Assembly (NCBI GenBank): GCA_028280505.1
Contig: JANQLO010000040.1
Location: forward strand, 1 to 64,000
DNA: 64,000 nt
DNA from: Chromatiales bacterium
GTDB lineage: Bacteria > Pseudomonadota > Gammaproteobacteria > Chromatiales > Chromatiaceae
Reading direction: 5' to 3'
Shown here: positions 47,197 through 58,219 of the stretch, one piece after another
Layout of the letters: every line of letters starts with the position of its first letter
Numbering within the stretch: position 1 is the stretch's first letter
The notes under the pieces: generated by a model
Told to the model about the DNA's origin: nothing
The model's input: only the letters and a program-made list of their open reading frames with translations
Databases searched by the model: none
Program-made: the position numbers and the translations under genes

Positions 47197-48393
47197 ATGA
47201 ATCCCGACCTGGAAAAACTCCGACCTTACCCGTTCGAAAAGCTTAATGCCCTCAAGACGGGCGTGACGCCGCCGGACCTGCCGCATATTGCGTTATCGAT
47301 CGGCGAGCCAAAACACACCACCCCAAGCCTGATCGCCGAGGCACTACAAACCGGGCTCGAAAACGGCCTGGCAAGCTACCCGGTAACCAAGGGCACATCG
47401 GGCCTGCGGGAAGCGATCTGCGACTGGTTGACGATGCGTTTCGACTTGCCCGGCGACTCGCTCGATCCCGAAAGACATGTCTTACCGGTAAACGGTACCC
47501 GCGAGGCGCTGTTTGCCTTCGCTCAATCCGTTGTCGATCGCACCCGGTCAGCCTTGGTACTCATGCCTAATCCGTTTTATCAGATCTACGAGGGTGCCGC
47601 CCTGCTCGCCGGTGCAAGACCTTATTTCGTTCCCTGTACCGCCGACAACGACTATCTACCGCAGTTCGATGCGATCGACGCCGCGACATGGAACCAATGC
47701 CAGTTGCTGTATCTGTGCTCGCCCGGCAATCCCACCGGCGCGGTGATCCCCGAAAACACGCTGCAAACGTTGATCGCCTTGGCCGAACAGCACGACTTCA
47801 TCATTGCATCGGATGAATGCTACTCCGAAATCTATACCGACGAGGCAAACCCGCCTCCCGGTCTGCTGCAGGCCGCGGCGACCATGGGTAATGCCGGATA
47901 TCGTCGCTGCGTGGTCTTTCACAGCCTGTCGAAACGCTCCAATGCACCGGGCCTACGCTCCGGCTTCGTCGCCGGTGACCCCGATCTGTTGGCAAAGTTT
48001 TTACGCTATCGCACCTATCACGGCTGTGCCATGCCGTTACAGCATCAGCTGGCAAGCATCGCGGCATGGCGCGACGAGGAACACGTGCGCGAAAACCGCA
48101 CGCTATATCGCGAAAAGTTCGACGCGGTGCTCAACGTCCTTGATGAGGATCTCGATGTTGCACGCCCGGATGCCGGCTTTTATCTCTGGCCTCGAACGCC
48201 TGTCAATGACGAGACCTTTGCCCGCGAGTTGTTTGCGCAACAGCATCTCACCGTACTGCCCGGGCGTTATCTGTCGCGAACCGTCGGCGGCGTCAGCCCG
48301 GGGGCCGGCCATGTACGCATGGCCTTGGTCGCGACGTTGAACGAATGCATCGAAGCCGCAGAACGTATAAAGCAATTCCTTAACTCTTATTGA
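47197..48393 (+). CDS. dapC: Succinyldiaminopimelate aminotransferase
   Basis: 398 residues, class I/II aminotransferase. The PLP lysine is K246 in [14 protein letters not shown], with SPGNPTGAV and the N-terminal [25 protein letters not shown], which is the DapC subgroup. It makes N-succinyl-LL-DAP in lysine and peptidoglycan synthesis. dapD lies 28 bases downstream. The ATG of MNPDLEKL is chosen because a longer frame has no family character; a TATAAT (47163-47168) lies close upstream without a good -35. Confidence 0.92.
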   Translation: MNPDLEKLRPYPFEKLNALKTGVTPPDLPHIALSIGEPKHTTPSLIAEALQTGLENGLASYPVTKGTSGLREAICDWLTMRFDLPGDSLDPERHVLPVNGTREALFAFAQSVVDRTRSALVLMPNPFYQIYEGAALLAGARPYFVPCTADNDYLPQFDAIDAATWNQCQLLYLCSPGNPTGAVIPENTLQTLIALAEQHDFIIASDECYSEIYTDEANPPPGLLQAAATMGNAGYRRCVVFHSLSKRSNAPGLRSGFVAGDPDLLAKFLRYRTYHGCAMPLQHQLASIAAWRDEEHVRENRTLYREKFDAVLNVLDEDLDVARPDAGFYLWPRTPVNDETFARELFAQQHLTVLPGRYLSRTVGGVSPGAGHVRMALVATLNECIEAAERIKQFLNSY

Positions 48394-48421
48394 TTATAGA
48401 TTCATCAGCCAGGAGAAACGC

Positions 48422-49243
48422 ATGAGTGACATCCAATCCATCATCGTCGACGCATTCGAGCGAAGAGCCGACATCACGCCGCGCAGTGTCGACACGCCGG
48501 TGCGCGATGCGGTCAACGAGGCGATCGAACAACTCGATCGCGGTGAAATCCGGGTCGCCGAAAAACGCGACGGGAGTTGGATCGTCAACGATTGGGTTAA
48601 GAAGGCCGTATTGCTCTCGTTCCGCATCAACGATAACAGCTTTATCAAAGGCGGCTTCACCAACTATTACGACAAGGTGGCATCGAAATACGCCGACTAC
48701 AACTCGCGCGAGTTTCGCGAATCCGGCGTGCGTGTCGTACCGCCGGCAACGGCACGCAAAGGTTCTTACATCGCCCCAAGCTGCGTATTGATGCCGTCCT
48801 ACGTCAACATCGGCGCCTATGTCGATTCCGGCACCATGGTCGATACCTGGGCCACGGTGGGCTCCTGCGCCCAGATCGGCAGGAATGTCCATCTCTCCGG
48901 CGGTGTCGGCATCGGCGGCGTACTCGAACCCTTACAGGCCGCACCGACCATCATCGAGGACAACTGTTTCATCGGTGCCCGCTCCGAGGTCGTCGAAGGC
49001 GTCATCGTCGAGGAAGGCTCGGTGATTTCCATGGGCGTCTACATCGGCCAGTCAACCCGCATCTACGATCGTGAGAACGACGAGATCCTATATGGCCGCA
49101 TCCCGGCAGGATCGGTCGTCGTTTCCGGCAATCTGCCGTCAAAAGACGGCAAATACAGCCTCTATTGCGCCGTCATCGTCAAACGTGTCGATGAAAAAAC
49201 CCGCTCAAAGGTCGGCATCAACGAACTATTGCGTGATATATGA
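48422..49243 (+). CDS. dapD: Tetrahydrodipicolinate N-succinyltransferase
   Basis: 273 residues. N-terminal helical domain, then hexapeptide-repeat beta-helix with [28 protein letters not shown], the DapD signature, and a C-terminal strand region. It uses succinyl-CoA. AGGAG is six bases before the ATG. It is flanked by dapC and dapE. Confidence 0.97.
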   Translation: MSDIQSIIVDAFERRADITPRSVDTPVRDAVNEAIEQLDRGEIRVAEKRDGSWIVNDWVKKAVLLSFRINDNSFIKGGFTNYYDKVASKYADYNSREFRESGVRVVPPATARKGSYIAPSCVLMPSYVNIGAYVDSGTMVDTWATVGSCAQIGRNVHLSGGVGIGGVLEPLQAAPTIIEDNCFIGARSEVVEGVIVEEGSVISMGVYIGQSTRIYDRENDEILYGRIPAGSVVVSGNLPSKDGKYSLYCAVIVKRVDEKTRSKVGINELLRDI

Positions 49244-49293
49244 GTGAAACGGGCTTAGGGGCCGAGGGAGTGTTAACTTAGACGTCTTCCTTA

Positions 49294-49349
49294 GCCCCAA
49301 GCCCCAAGCCCCAAGCCCCAAGCCCCAAGCCCCAAGCCCCAAGCCCCAA
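49294..49349. repeat. Perfect heptanucleotide tandem array, (GCCCCAA)x8
   Basis: Eight identical GCCCCAA units (56 bases), ending six bases before the ATG of the Spx/ArsC-like gene. The minus strand reads TTGGGGC repeated, so it has a G4 run every seven bases and could form a G-quadruplex. It occupies the place where a Shine-Dalgarno site should be. Unit number is likely to vary by slippage; seven is not a multiple of three. Confidence 0.95.
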
Positions 49350-49355
49350 AATCCT

Positions 49356-49703
49356 ATGATAACGATCTACGGCATACCCAATTGCGACACCATGAAAAAG
49401 GCGCGCGCTTGGTTGAACGCGCACGGCATCGCCTACGATTTCCACGACTACAAAAAGGCCGGACTCGACGAGGCTCTGCTGCGTGACTGGGTGAACGAAC
49501 TCGGCTGGCAGACCTTGCTGAACACCCGTGGCATGATGTGGCGCAAGGTGCCGCAAGCTATCAAGGACGCGATCGACGAGGAATCGGCGATCGCGTTGAT
49601 GTTGGAAACGCCGAGCATGATAAAACGCCCTGTATTGGACACCGGCGATGCGCGCCATATCGGTTTCAAGCCGGAGCATTATGAACAACTCTTCGCCAAC
49701 TGA
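49356..49703 (+). CDS. Spx/MgsR (ArsC-like, YffB) family protein
   Basis: 115 residues. Thioredoxin-like ArsC/Spx fold with IYGIPNCDTMKKARAWL: a single Cys (C10), no second Cys nearby, then FHDYKKAGL and the RGMMWRKVP segment; C-terminal KRPVLDTGDARHIGFKPE. YffB-type members are found between dapD and dapE in many gammaproteobacteria and are of unknown function, perhaps glutathione-dependent reductases. No Shine-Dalgarno site is present because the heptamer array abuts the ATG. Confidence 0.85.
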   Translation: MITIYGIPNCDTMKKARAWLNAHGIAYDFHDYKKAGLDEALLRDWVNELGWQTLLNTRGMMWRKVPQAIKDAIDEESAIALMLETPSMIKRPVLDTGDARHIGFKPEHYEQLFAN

Positions 49704-51201
<1,498 letters not shown>

Positions 51202-51271
51202 CGCTACGGTAATCCTTCTCGATCCTTAGTCACTGATTGGCTACCCGACACGCCGGGCCATAACAGCCAGC

Positions 51272-51970
51272 TTACTCCCTCAAATCGACCTGAAGATGAC
51301 CCTCGACAACCCGGATATTGTCGATGCCTTCGGCGAAGCCCTGCCAGAATCCGCCTTGATCACCGAATTCACCGATGAGATCGATGTTCTTGAGACCGCC
51401 CAACCAGGCATTGGGAATCGGTATGCCCATGACACTGACACCCTTGAGAACGACCACCGGCCTGGCGTCTCGGAAGGCCATCTCGATGCCTGCCGAGACC
51501 CGCAAGGTCTTGCCGCCGAGAAGGGGAAAATCCGGATCGACCGGCACCAACAAGCGTGCACTGACCAAATCGTCGCCGAGATCGAGTGCGAGCTTGCGCG
51601 CCAAATCGGGATTCTTCGCAACCAAGGCGTTCAGCTCCCGCTCGCTGAATCGTACCGAGCGCTCTGCATCGACTTCGCTGTATGGCTCGGGACGAAGCCA
51701 TTGCTCGTCGGTTTCCGGCGTCCCGGCGGCCTCGGCCGACGGCGCGGGGTCGTAACCCAATACCCGCAGCTTGGCATCCAAGGTTTGTTGCTCTTCGGCA
51801 TTCAGCTCGACAGGCTCGAAATCCTTGGCGTAGATGTAGGTCCGTACCAACCAGAAAGTCACCGCGGCGGTCAACAGGACGGTCGCGAGCACGATCCATA
51901 CGACATGCGCGGCACGCAAACCACCGTGCTTGGAACGTTCGTCCTGCACGGCCGGCAACTCGGTCGTCAT
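51272..51970 (-). CDS. Membrane-anchored hypothetical protein downstream of ppk
   Basis: About 232 residues from MTTELPAVQDERS. One membrane anchor at about 21-43 (VVWIVLATVLLTAAVTFWLV), then a soluble domain: VRFSERELNALVAKNPDLARKLALDLGDDLVSARLLVP reads like an alpha-beta lipid- or carbohydrate-binding domain, but I cannot name it. A longer frame adds 31 residues that overlap ppk and are rejected. It begins ten bases after ppk and is probably co-transcribed with it. Confidence 0.65.
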   Translation of the reverse strand: MTTELPAVQDERSKHGGLRAAHVVWIVLATVLLTAAVTFWLVRTYIYAKDFEPVELNAEEQQTLDAKLRVLGYDPAPSAEAAGTPETDEQWLRPEPYSEVDAERSVRFSERELNALVAKNPDLARKLALDLGDDLVSARLLVPVDPDFPLLGGKTLRVSAGIEMAFRDARPVVVLKGVSVMGIPIPNAWLGGLKNIDLIGEFGDQGGFWQGFAEGIDNIRVVEGHLQVDLRE

Positions 51971-51980
51971 GATCGAACAC

Positions 51981-54158
51981 TCAACGCAGATTACGACCGG
52001 CGACGTGTCGGCGACCCTTGCCACGCTGGTAGCGTACGGCCTCCTTGGCCCGCTTTTGCGCACGTGCCATCATCCGTTGCTGCGAGCCCTGTTCGTCCTC
52101 TTCGTTCCGTGGCACGCGTTTGACGTAGGTACCGTCCGATTGCATCTCCCAGCCGTTACGATAGTCGTCCAACTGACTATCGAGCATAAAGCGAAGCTCG
52201 GCACGCAGGCCATCGCCGACGACCGGCGTGACAACCTCGACCCGCGACTCCAGGTTGCGTTTCATCGAATCGGCGGAACCGATGAAATATTCCTCCTCGC
52301 CGCCGTTCTGGAAGTAGTAAATCCGGGTGTGTTCCAGGAAACGACCGACGATGCTGATGACGCGGACATTTTCTGAGATCCCCGATACACCGGGGCGTAG
52401 GCGGCAAGTGTCGCGCACGATCAAATCGACCCGGACACCATCACGTGCGGCTTCGTAGAGCGCATGGGTGATATCCACGTCCTCCAGTGCGTTCATCTTG
52501 AACTGGATCAGACCCGGACTGGATTCGCTGTGTAACGAACGTTCCCGTTCGATACGCGCCAAAAGCGCGGCCTTCAACACCTTAGGTGCCGGCAACAGCT
52601 TGCGATAAAAGCGTTCCGGCGTGTAACCCGTAGTCAAATAATTGAACAGCTCGGTCGCGTCACGCCCGAGATCCGGATCGTTGGTCAGTATGCCGAGATC
52701 GGAATACAACCGCGCAGTGCCGGCATGGTAGTTGCCGGTACCGATATGCAGATAGCGCTTGAGGCCGTTATAGTCGTTGCGCACGACCAGCACGATCTTG
52801 GAATGGGTCTTAAGACCGATCACGCCATAGGTAACGTGAATACCGACCTCTTCCATGCGTGCCGCCCAACGAATGTTTGCCGCCTCGTCGAAACGCGCCT
52901 TCAACTCGACCACTACCGCAACCTGTTTGCCGTTGCGCGCGGCACGAACCAGATGATCAATGACCTTGGTATCGCTCGACGTACGATACAGCGTCATTTT
53001 GATGGCACGCACCTTGGGATCCAGCGCCGCCTCTTTCAACAGGCGCTCCACCGAGGTACCGAAGGATTCATACGGATGTTGCAACAAAAACGGGCCGCGC
53101 TCGCGGATCACATGGAAAATATTGGTGCCTTCGGTCAAACCCGGATGGTCGACCGGCTGGAAGGGTTCGTCGTGCAACTCGGGGATATCCAAAGCGACCA
53201 ATTGAAACAAGTCGCGCATGGCGAGCATGTCCCCCCCTGCATTGAACACGTCCTCGTTTTCATCCAAGCGCAGCTCGGCCGCGAGCATGCCGCGACTGGT
53301 CTCGTCCATATCGCCCTGGATCTGTAGGCGCACAATGGGGGCGAAACGTCGATCACGCAGCTCGGATTCGATCATGGACAACAAATCGTCGGCATGTTCC
53401 TCGTTGCGCTCGGTGTTGGCGTTACGGGTCACCCGGAACATGTAAACGCTGACCACTTCCATCTCCGGCATCAGCATGTCGAGGTTGTTACGCACGACCT
53501 CTTCCAGGGCGACGAAATGATTACGTTCCGGCAATTGAATGAAACGCCGCACATGTTCACTGGTGGGAATCTTGACCCGCGCGAGCGAAGTGCGCCCCTC
53601 GCTCCCCGGGAAGCGCACCTGGACCAGCAGATTGAGCGAATGGTTCGAAATAAACGGGAACGGATGCGCCGGATCGATCGATTGCGGCGTAATCAGCGGG
53701 AAGACATTGTCGTGATAATAGCCGCGCAGGTATTCGACATCTTCTCGCTGCAACTGGTCGTATCCAAGAATCCGAATATCATGCTCGGCCAATTCGACAC
53801 GCAATTGCTCGAATATCTCGTGCTGTGCCCGCTCCTGTTCGCGCACTACCTCGTAACATTCGACGATCTGCTCTTTTGGCGTGCGTCCATCCACCGTCTT
53901 CTTGGTCAAACCTGCCCCGAGCTGCTGCTTCAATCCACCGATACGCTTCATGAAGAATTCGTCGAGATTCGAGCTGACGATGGCGAGAAACTTGACTCTT
54001 TCGAGTAAGGGATTGCGGGAATCTTCGGCCTCCGACAGCACCCGACGGTTGAAAGCCAGCCAGGTCAGCTCCCGGTTGAGGTACAAAGAGGGGTCTTTCA
54101 GATCGGTGGTATCGGGCGACTGGGCTGCGTCGCCGCCCTCGACTTCCTGGGTCAACAT
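51981..54158 (-). CDS. ppk: Polyphosphate kinase 1
   Basis: About 725 residues. LNRELTWLAFNRRVLSEA in the N domain, then the catalytic phospholipase-D-like halves: ALKVRAIKMTLYRTSSDTKVI and KRYLHIGTGNYHAGTARLYSDLG, the latter holding the phosphorylated His. It makes and degrades polyphosphate at the inner membrane. I use the ATG of MLTQEVEGG; a GTG 16 codons earlier is possible. It is followed by the membrane-anchored hypothetical gene. Confidence 0.96.
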   Translation of the reverse strand: MLTQEVEGGDAAQSPDTTDLKDPSLYLNRELTWLAFNRRVLSEAEDSRNPLLERVKFLAIVSSNLDEFFMKRIGGLKQQLGAGLTKKTVDGRTPKEQIVECYEVVREQERAQHEIFEQLRVELAEHDIRILGYDQLQREDVEYLRGYYHDNVFPLITPQSIDPAHPFPFISNHSLNLLVQVRFPGSEGRTSLARVKIPTSEHVRRFIQLPERNHFVALEEVVRNNLDMLMPEMEVVSVYMFRVTRNANTERNEEHADDLLSMIESELRDRRFAPIVRLQIQGDMDETSRGMLAAELRLDENEDVFNAGGDMLAMRDLFQLVALDIPELHDEPFQPVDHPGLTEGTNIFHVIRERGPFLLQHPYESFGTSVERLLKEAALDPKVRAIKMTLYRTSSDTKVIDHLVRAARNGKQVAVVVELKARFDEAANIRWAARMEEVGIHVTYGVIGLKTHSKIVLVVRNDYNGLKRYLHIGTGNYHAGTARLYSDLGILTNDPDLGRDATELFNYLTTGYTPERFYRKLLPAPKVLKAALLARIERERSLHSESSPGLIQFKMNALEDVDITHALYEAARDGVRVDLIVRDTCRLRPGVSGISENVRVISIVGRFLEHTRIYYFQNGGEEEYFIGSADSMKRNLESRVEVVTPVVGDGLRAELRFMLDSQLDDYRNGWEMQSDGTYVKRVPRNEEDEQGSQQRMMARAQKRAKEAVRYQRGKGRRHVAGRNLR

Positions 54159-54243
54159 AACAGTGGTTTCCAAGTTGATTGGCAATACAAAAAGCGCGCG
54201 GTTCACGTTGTTAGCAACCTCTGACGAACCAGAGGATCTTTAT

Positions 54244-54274
54244 AAGGGCACCTCGTAATTATTGAGGTGCTCTT
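54244..54274 (-). terminator. Stem-loop between the 104-residue gene and ppk
   Basis: AAGGGCACCTC (54244-54254) pairs with GAGGTGCTCTT (54264-54274), with one G-T pair and a nine-base loop. On the minus strand it is followed by TTATAAAG, a weak T-rich tail. It may end the upstream transcript or attenuate into ppk. Confidence 0.5.
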
Positions 54275-54337
54275 AAGTATGGCCTAAATAGATGACGGCT
54301 TGAATGATCGAGTTCCCGCATCGGGTGCACGGGTAAA

Positions 54338-54652
54338 TCAGGCGTAGGCGTCGAAACCTAAGAGGGCTTGCAGGTCGCGCCGCTGATCCTCACCGGCGAC
54401 CTGTGCGTAACTGGCAAGCGCGCGTTGGGCATGCACCGACTCCGAGTTATCGTAACGTTGAAGATTCTGCTCGGCCCGTGCCGCAAGTCGCTCGCGCTCG
54501 ACCGGGTCCACCGCCGGCAGGCGGGTTGACTGCCGATCGGGTTCGTCGGTCGCATCCCGGGCACGACTCCCCGGGCGCACTGCACCGACCACCTGCCGTT
54601 CCTGGTCGGTAGGCGAATAGTACGGGCTCGGTAATGCCGGGTTGATCTTCAC
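54338..54652 (-). CDS. Hypothetical soluble protein
   Basis: 104 residues; family not recognised. A Pro/Arg-rich N-terminal half (SPYYSPTDQERQVV, then DATDEPDRQSTRLPAVDPVERERL) is followed by a helical C-terminal half (ARAEQNLQRYDNSESVHAQRALASYAQV) that ends LQALLGFDAYA. No signal peptide or membrane helix. Codon use is like the neighbours, and a stem-loop follows. The C-terminal half looks like conserved flagellar- or septum-associated hypotheticals, but I have no firm match. Confidence 0.5.
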   Translation of the reverse strand: MKINPALPSPYYSPTDQERQVVGAVRPGSRARDATDEPDRQSTRLPAVDPVERERLAARAEQNLQRYDNSESVHAQRALASYAQVAGEDQRRDLQALLGFDAYA

Positions 54653-54804
54653 TGTTGTCGCCGAACGCCTCTCATGGGCTAACTTTTGATTATAGACCCC
54701 GACCAGTCGTTTTATTCTTCATGGAGATTAGCCCAAACACTAACCAAAACGATTAAAAACCACATTAATACCGTGAATTAAATTCACGCATTTAAACGAA
54801 AAAA

Positions 54805-55149
54805 TCAGCCGGGCGGCCAAGTCATCGGCCGCCCGCCGAGCAAGTGCAGATGGATATGAAAAACCGTCTGCCCACCCTGCTCATTGCAATTAAACACCGT
54901 GCGGTAACCCGCATCGGCGATTCCTTCCCGCATCGCGATTTCCCGCGCTGCGCCAACCATTCGCCCGACGATTTCTTCGTCTTCAGGCAATAGATCGTTC
55001 AAAGTCGCAATATGTTTCTTCGGAATGACCAGAACATGTGTCGGGGCCTGGGGATTCAGGTCGCGAAACCCGACCACCTGCTCATCCTGATAGACGATAT
55101 CGGCCGGAATGTCCCCACTCGCGATCTTGCAGAATATACAGTCGTCCAT
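54805..55149 (-). CDS. hinT: HIT-family nucleotide hydrolase (HinT)
   Basis: 114 residues. DCIFCKIASGDIPA at the N-terminus and the histidine triad HIHLHLLGG (H98, H100, H102) with the substrate loop. HinT-type proteins hydrolyse adenosine phosphoramidates such as aminoacyl-AMP. It lies between the hypothetical gene and recR; the 150-base gap upstream of the hypothetical gene is AT-rich and includes a palindrome GTGAATTAAATTCAC. Confidence 0.9.
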   Translation of the reverse strand: MDDCIFCKIASGDIPADIVYQDEQVVGFRDLNPQAPTHVLVIPKKHIATLNDLLPEDEEIVGRMVGAAREIAMREGIADAGYRTVFNCNEQGGQTVFHIHLHLLGGRPMTWPPG

Positions 55150-55212
55150 TGGAAATCCCCTTTCGGTTCATAGATTTAGATAACGGCCACGAAGAATGAC
55201 GACCAAAACGGA

Positions 55213-55809
55213 TCAGACCTGCTGGCGCCCTGCAAAGGCGTGTGCGAGCGTGCCCCCATCAACGTATTCAAGCTCCCCCCCGAGTGGAACACCGTGGGCG
55301 ATCCGCGAGGTGGCGATGGCTCGTTGTGCCGCAAGCTCGCTGATGTAATGCGCCGTCGCCTCGCCTTCCACGGTCGTGGTCGTCGCCAGGATCAGCTCCT
55401 TGGGCCGCAATTCATCCAGGCGTTGCCGCAGTTGATCCATACCCAGCTCGGCAGGGCCAATCCCGTCGAGCGGCGACAGCCGACCGCCGAGCACGAAATA
55501 ACGCCCGCGATAGCCGGTTGCCTGCTCCAAGGCCAAAACGTCGGAAGGATTCTCGACGACGCACAACAGCGTGTCATCGCGTGAGTCGTTACGACACAGG
55601 GCGCAGACCTCGTCCTCGGTCAGGGTGCGGCAGAGACGACAGTGACCGATCGATTGCACTGCCTCCGCAAGCACCGCCGCGAGGCGTGCACCACCGGCTC
55701 GATCGCGCTGCAACAAATGCAAGGCCATCCGTTGAGCGGACTTGGGCCCCACCCCCGGCAAACAGCGAAAGCTGTCGATCAGTTCGTTGAGCAGCGGTTT
55801 GTCGGACAT
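55213..55809 (-). CDS. recR: Recombination protein RecR
   Basis: 198 residues. Helix-hairpin-helix [18 protein letters not shown]4 zinc finger with [16 protein letters not shown], and Toprim domain with [28 protein letters not shown]. It acts with RecO/RecF in gap repair. It follows ybaB by 19 bases, as in most bacteria. Confidence 0.97.
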   Translation of the reverse strand: MSDKPLLNELIDSFRCLPGVGPKSAQRMALHLLQRDRAGGARLAAVLAEAVQSIGHCRLCRTLTEDEVCALCRNDSRDDTLLCVVENPSDVLALEQATGYRGRYFVLGGRLSPLDGIGPAELGMDQLRQRLDELRPKELILATTTTVEGEATAHYISELAAQRAIATSRIAHGVPLGGELEYVDGGTLAHAFAGRQQV

Positions 55810-55828
55810 CGAAAACAGTCGCGGCTGA

Positions 55829-56152
55829 TCAGAACGGCAGCTTCATTCCCGGCGGCAGATTGAGCCCAGCGGTCACACCGGCCATACGTTCCTTGGTATG
55901 GCTGTCTATCCGGTGCACGGCATCATTGCAGGCCGCGGCGACCAGATCTTCCAGCATCTCCTTGTCGTCGCCCACCAGGCTGTCGTCAATCTCGACCCTG
56001 CGTACCTCATGGCGACCGTTCATCGTGACTTTCACCAAACCGCCCCCGGATTCACCGGTGACCTCGGCATTGGCCAACTCTTCCTGCGCCTTCTGCAGAT
56101 CCTCCTGCATCTTCTGCGCCTGGCGCATCAGGTTTCCCATCGGTCCTTTCAT
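55829..56152 (-). CDS. ybaB: YbaB/EbfC nucleoid-associated protein
   Basis: 107 residues. [49 protein letters not shown] is the family hallmark, then [14 protein letters not shown]. Dimeric DNA-binding protein with tweezer-like shape, of unclear function. GAGAGG lies 9 to 14 bases before the ATG. It is between dnaX and recR. Confidence 0.95.
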   Translation of the reverse strand: MKGPMGNLMRQAQKMQEDLQKAQEELANAEVTGESGGGLVKVTMNGRHEVRRVEIDDSLVGDDKEMLEDLVAAACNDAVHRIDSHTKERMAGVTAGLNLPPGMKLPF

Positions 56153-56240
56153 CGTTGCGTACCTCTCGCTGAGGGGACTTTATGAAAAATCGCAGGCACG
56201 GTACTCAAATCGCACGCCCATGCGCTTTTCGCGCCCCGAG

Positions 56241-57875
56241 TTAGTCTATGCGGCGGATCGAGTCGGGGACAATCTCCGCATCGAATGCGTCCTGTAGCGC
56301 GAGCACCATCGGATCCCGGGCAATATCTGCCTCGGTCTCGTGCTGGCGGGCCATCTGCTCGCGCGCCTCACGCTGTGCCGGGGTCTCTTCGTCGCCTGCC
56401 TGGGCATCGAGCCGCAAGACAACATCGCATTGCAGATGTGCGGCGATCGCCTCCTGAAGACGCCGCTCGGCCAGGCTATCGATCAGACTGCGGCAATTCG
56501 GGTCAACCCGCAGCGACAGGTGCTTACCGTCCCAACCCTTCAGCACGCTGTTGTTGGCCAACTGCGCAGCCATGCCCTTAATGCCCAGCGACTGCACAAA
56601 GCCGTGCCAATCCGACAGATCGACCGACATCGTCGGTTTGGACGAGGTTGTTGGCGCCGGATCGGTTCGAGCGGTGGCTTCGGGCACAGCCGGCGTTGCC
56701 ATGTGCTCACTAGCCTGTTTCGGTGCCGATTTAACCGCCGGCGCCGGTGGCCGTTCCTTTTTTCCTGTACTGCCGCCAGTATCGTCGACACTGTCCGGGC
56801 GAAACGCGAGCATACGCAGCAACACCATCTCGAAGCCGCTTTGTTCATCCGGAGCCAAAGGCAAATCGCGCTGTCCGTTCAACGCGATCTGGTAATAAAG
56901 CTGGACATCCTCGGGAGGGATCTCGGCCGCCAGTTCGACCAAGCGTTCAACGTCACCCCAGGCCGGCTGTGCCGCCCCGGGCACCTGCTGCAACACGGCA
57001 ATGCGATGCAGCAGGGTTAGAAGATCGCGCAACATGCCACCAAAATCCGGCGCGTGCTCGGCCATGGACACGACCTCAGCCATCACCTTTTCGGCTGCCC
57101 CCTTAGCGGCTGCGGCGATCAACTCGGGCAGATGCTCGCTGGCACTGATGCCAAGCATCGCCCGCGCCTCCTGCTGCCGAACCTCGCCGCCGCCAAACGC
57201 GATCGCCTGATCGAGCAGGCTCAGCCCGTCACGCATGCTGCCGTCCGCCGCACGCGCCAATACCGCCAAGGCCTCGGGTTCGAAAACGACACCCTCGGCA
57301 TCCAGGATGTGCCGGAACTGGCCCTCGATCTGCGCCGGCGGCAGGCGCTTCAGATTGAATTGAAGGCAACGCGACAACACGGTCACGGGCACTTTCTGCG
57401 GGTCCGTCGTGGCCAACAGAAACTTCACGTGCGGCGGCGGTTCTTCCAAAGTCTTCAGCAAGGCATTGAAACTATGCCCCGAGAACATGTGGACTTCGTC
57501 GATCAGATAAACCTTATAACGTCCGCGAACCGGGGCGTAAGGCACGTTTTCGAGCAGTTCGCGGGTATCGTCGACGCCGGTCTTGGATGCCGCATCCACC
57601 TCCAACAGATCGACGAAACGCCCCTCGTCGATCTCTCGGCAGACGCTGCACACGCCACAAGGGTTGGCGCCGACCCCGGTCTCGCAGTTCAGCGATTTCG
57701 ATAGAATCCGCGCCAAGGTGGTCTTACCCACGCCGCGCGTCCCCGTAAACAAATAGGCATGGTGCAAGCGATCGTTATCCAGCGCATTGCTGAGTGCGCG
57801 CACCACGTGTTCCTGGCCGACCATCTCGGCAAAATTGCGCGGGCGCCATTTTCGGGCGAGAACCTGGTATGACAT
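56241..57875 (-). CDS. dnaX: DNA polymerase III gamma/tau subunit
   Basis: 544 residues as tau. Walker A GTRGVGKTTLAR at about 45-56, zinc ligands CETGVGANPCGVCSVC, Walker B YLIDEVHMFS and sensor 1 LLATTDPQKVP; a Pro/Ala/Lys-rich linker begins near 372. The enzyme is the clamp-loader ATPase. Position 372-373 is encoded by GGA-AAA-AAG, the Escherichia coli-like slippage site, so a shorter gamma may also be made. It is followed by ybaB and recR; the SRP RNA lies upstream. Confidence 0.96.
   Translation of the reverse strand: MSYQVLARKWRPRNFAEMVGQEHVVRALSNALDNDRLHHAYLFTGTRGVGKTTLARILSKSLNCETGVGANPCGVCSVCREIDEGRFVDLLEVDAASKTGVDDTRELLENVPYAPVRGRYKVYLIDEVHMFSGHSFNALLKTLEEPPPHVKFLLATTDPQKVPVTVLSRCLQFNLKRLPPAQIEGQFRHILDAEGVVFEPEALAVLARAADGSMRDGLSLLDQAIAFGGGEVRQQEARAMLGISASEHLPELIAAAAKGAAEKVMAEVVSMAEHAPDFGGMLRDLLTLLHRIAVLQQVPGAAQPAWGDVERLVELAAEIPPEDVQLYYQIALNGQRDLPLAPDEQSGFEMVLLRMLAFRPDSVDDTGGSTGKKERPPAPAVKSAPKQASEHMATPAVPEATARTDPAPTTSSKPTMSVDLSDWHGFVQSLGIKGMAAQLANNSVLKGWDGKHLSLRVDPNCRSLIDSLAERRLQEAIAAHLQCDVVLRLDAQAGDEETPAQREAREQMARQHETEADIARDPMVLALQDAFDAEIVPDSIRRID
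56757..56763 (-). promoter_or_regulatory. Candidate -1 frameshift site in dnaX
   Basis: On the coding strand A-AAA-AAG, with zero-frame codons AAA and AAG. In the -1 frame the next codons read G-T-A-T-G-A-G-G and then TAA (56731-56733), which would end a gamma protein of about 381 residues. A GC-rich palindrome CCGGCGCCGG lies just downstream, as a stimulatory stem should. No clear upstream Shine-Dalgarno stimulator is seen. Confidence 0.6.
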
Positions 57876-57978
57876 CGAGACCGTATGGATATCGGACGCT
57901 GGGATCGAGCAAGTCTAGCGCGCATACGACGCCAAGGCTAACCAGCAAATCAGCTTGAGATAAATGACATGAGAAGGC

Positions 57979-58086
57979 GGCGGCCCCGCCAGCGATTCCC
58001 GGCGCACAAGTCAACTGCTGCGGCTGCTCCCTTCCAGGCCTGACCGGATTCACAATCTATTGTCGCGGGAGACCAACGGGGCCGCC
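57979..58086 (-). ncRNA. ffs: 4.5S signal recognition particle RNA
   Basis: The ends GGCGGCCCCG and CGGGGCCGCC pair perfectly, and the apical domain contains GTCAGGCCTGGAAGGGAGCAGCC-like sequence (shown here in two parts: GTCAGGCCTGGAAGG and GAGCAGCC) with the GGAA tetraloop and the asymmetric loop that bind Ffh. Length is about 108 bases, like the Escherichia coli RNA. It is divergently arranged with the UPF0323 gene. A CATAAT is about 14 bases upstream, with no clear -35. Confidence 0.93.
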
Positions 58087-58219
58087 ACAGGTTGGGTATT
58101 ATGCCGCAAACCCGCCCGGCGCGCTCGCAAGCGGCGCGAAACACCCCGTGTCGGCAGTACACGCGCATTCGCGATCGCTTACAATCGGCCGCCCGATGTC
58201 GAATGAAGGAAGTCAACAC

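Noticed and set aside
49294-49349. Possible CRISPR array at the GCCCCAA repeats
   Set aside because: Units are seven bases with no spacers and no cas genes are in the window.
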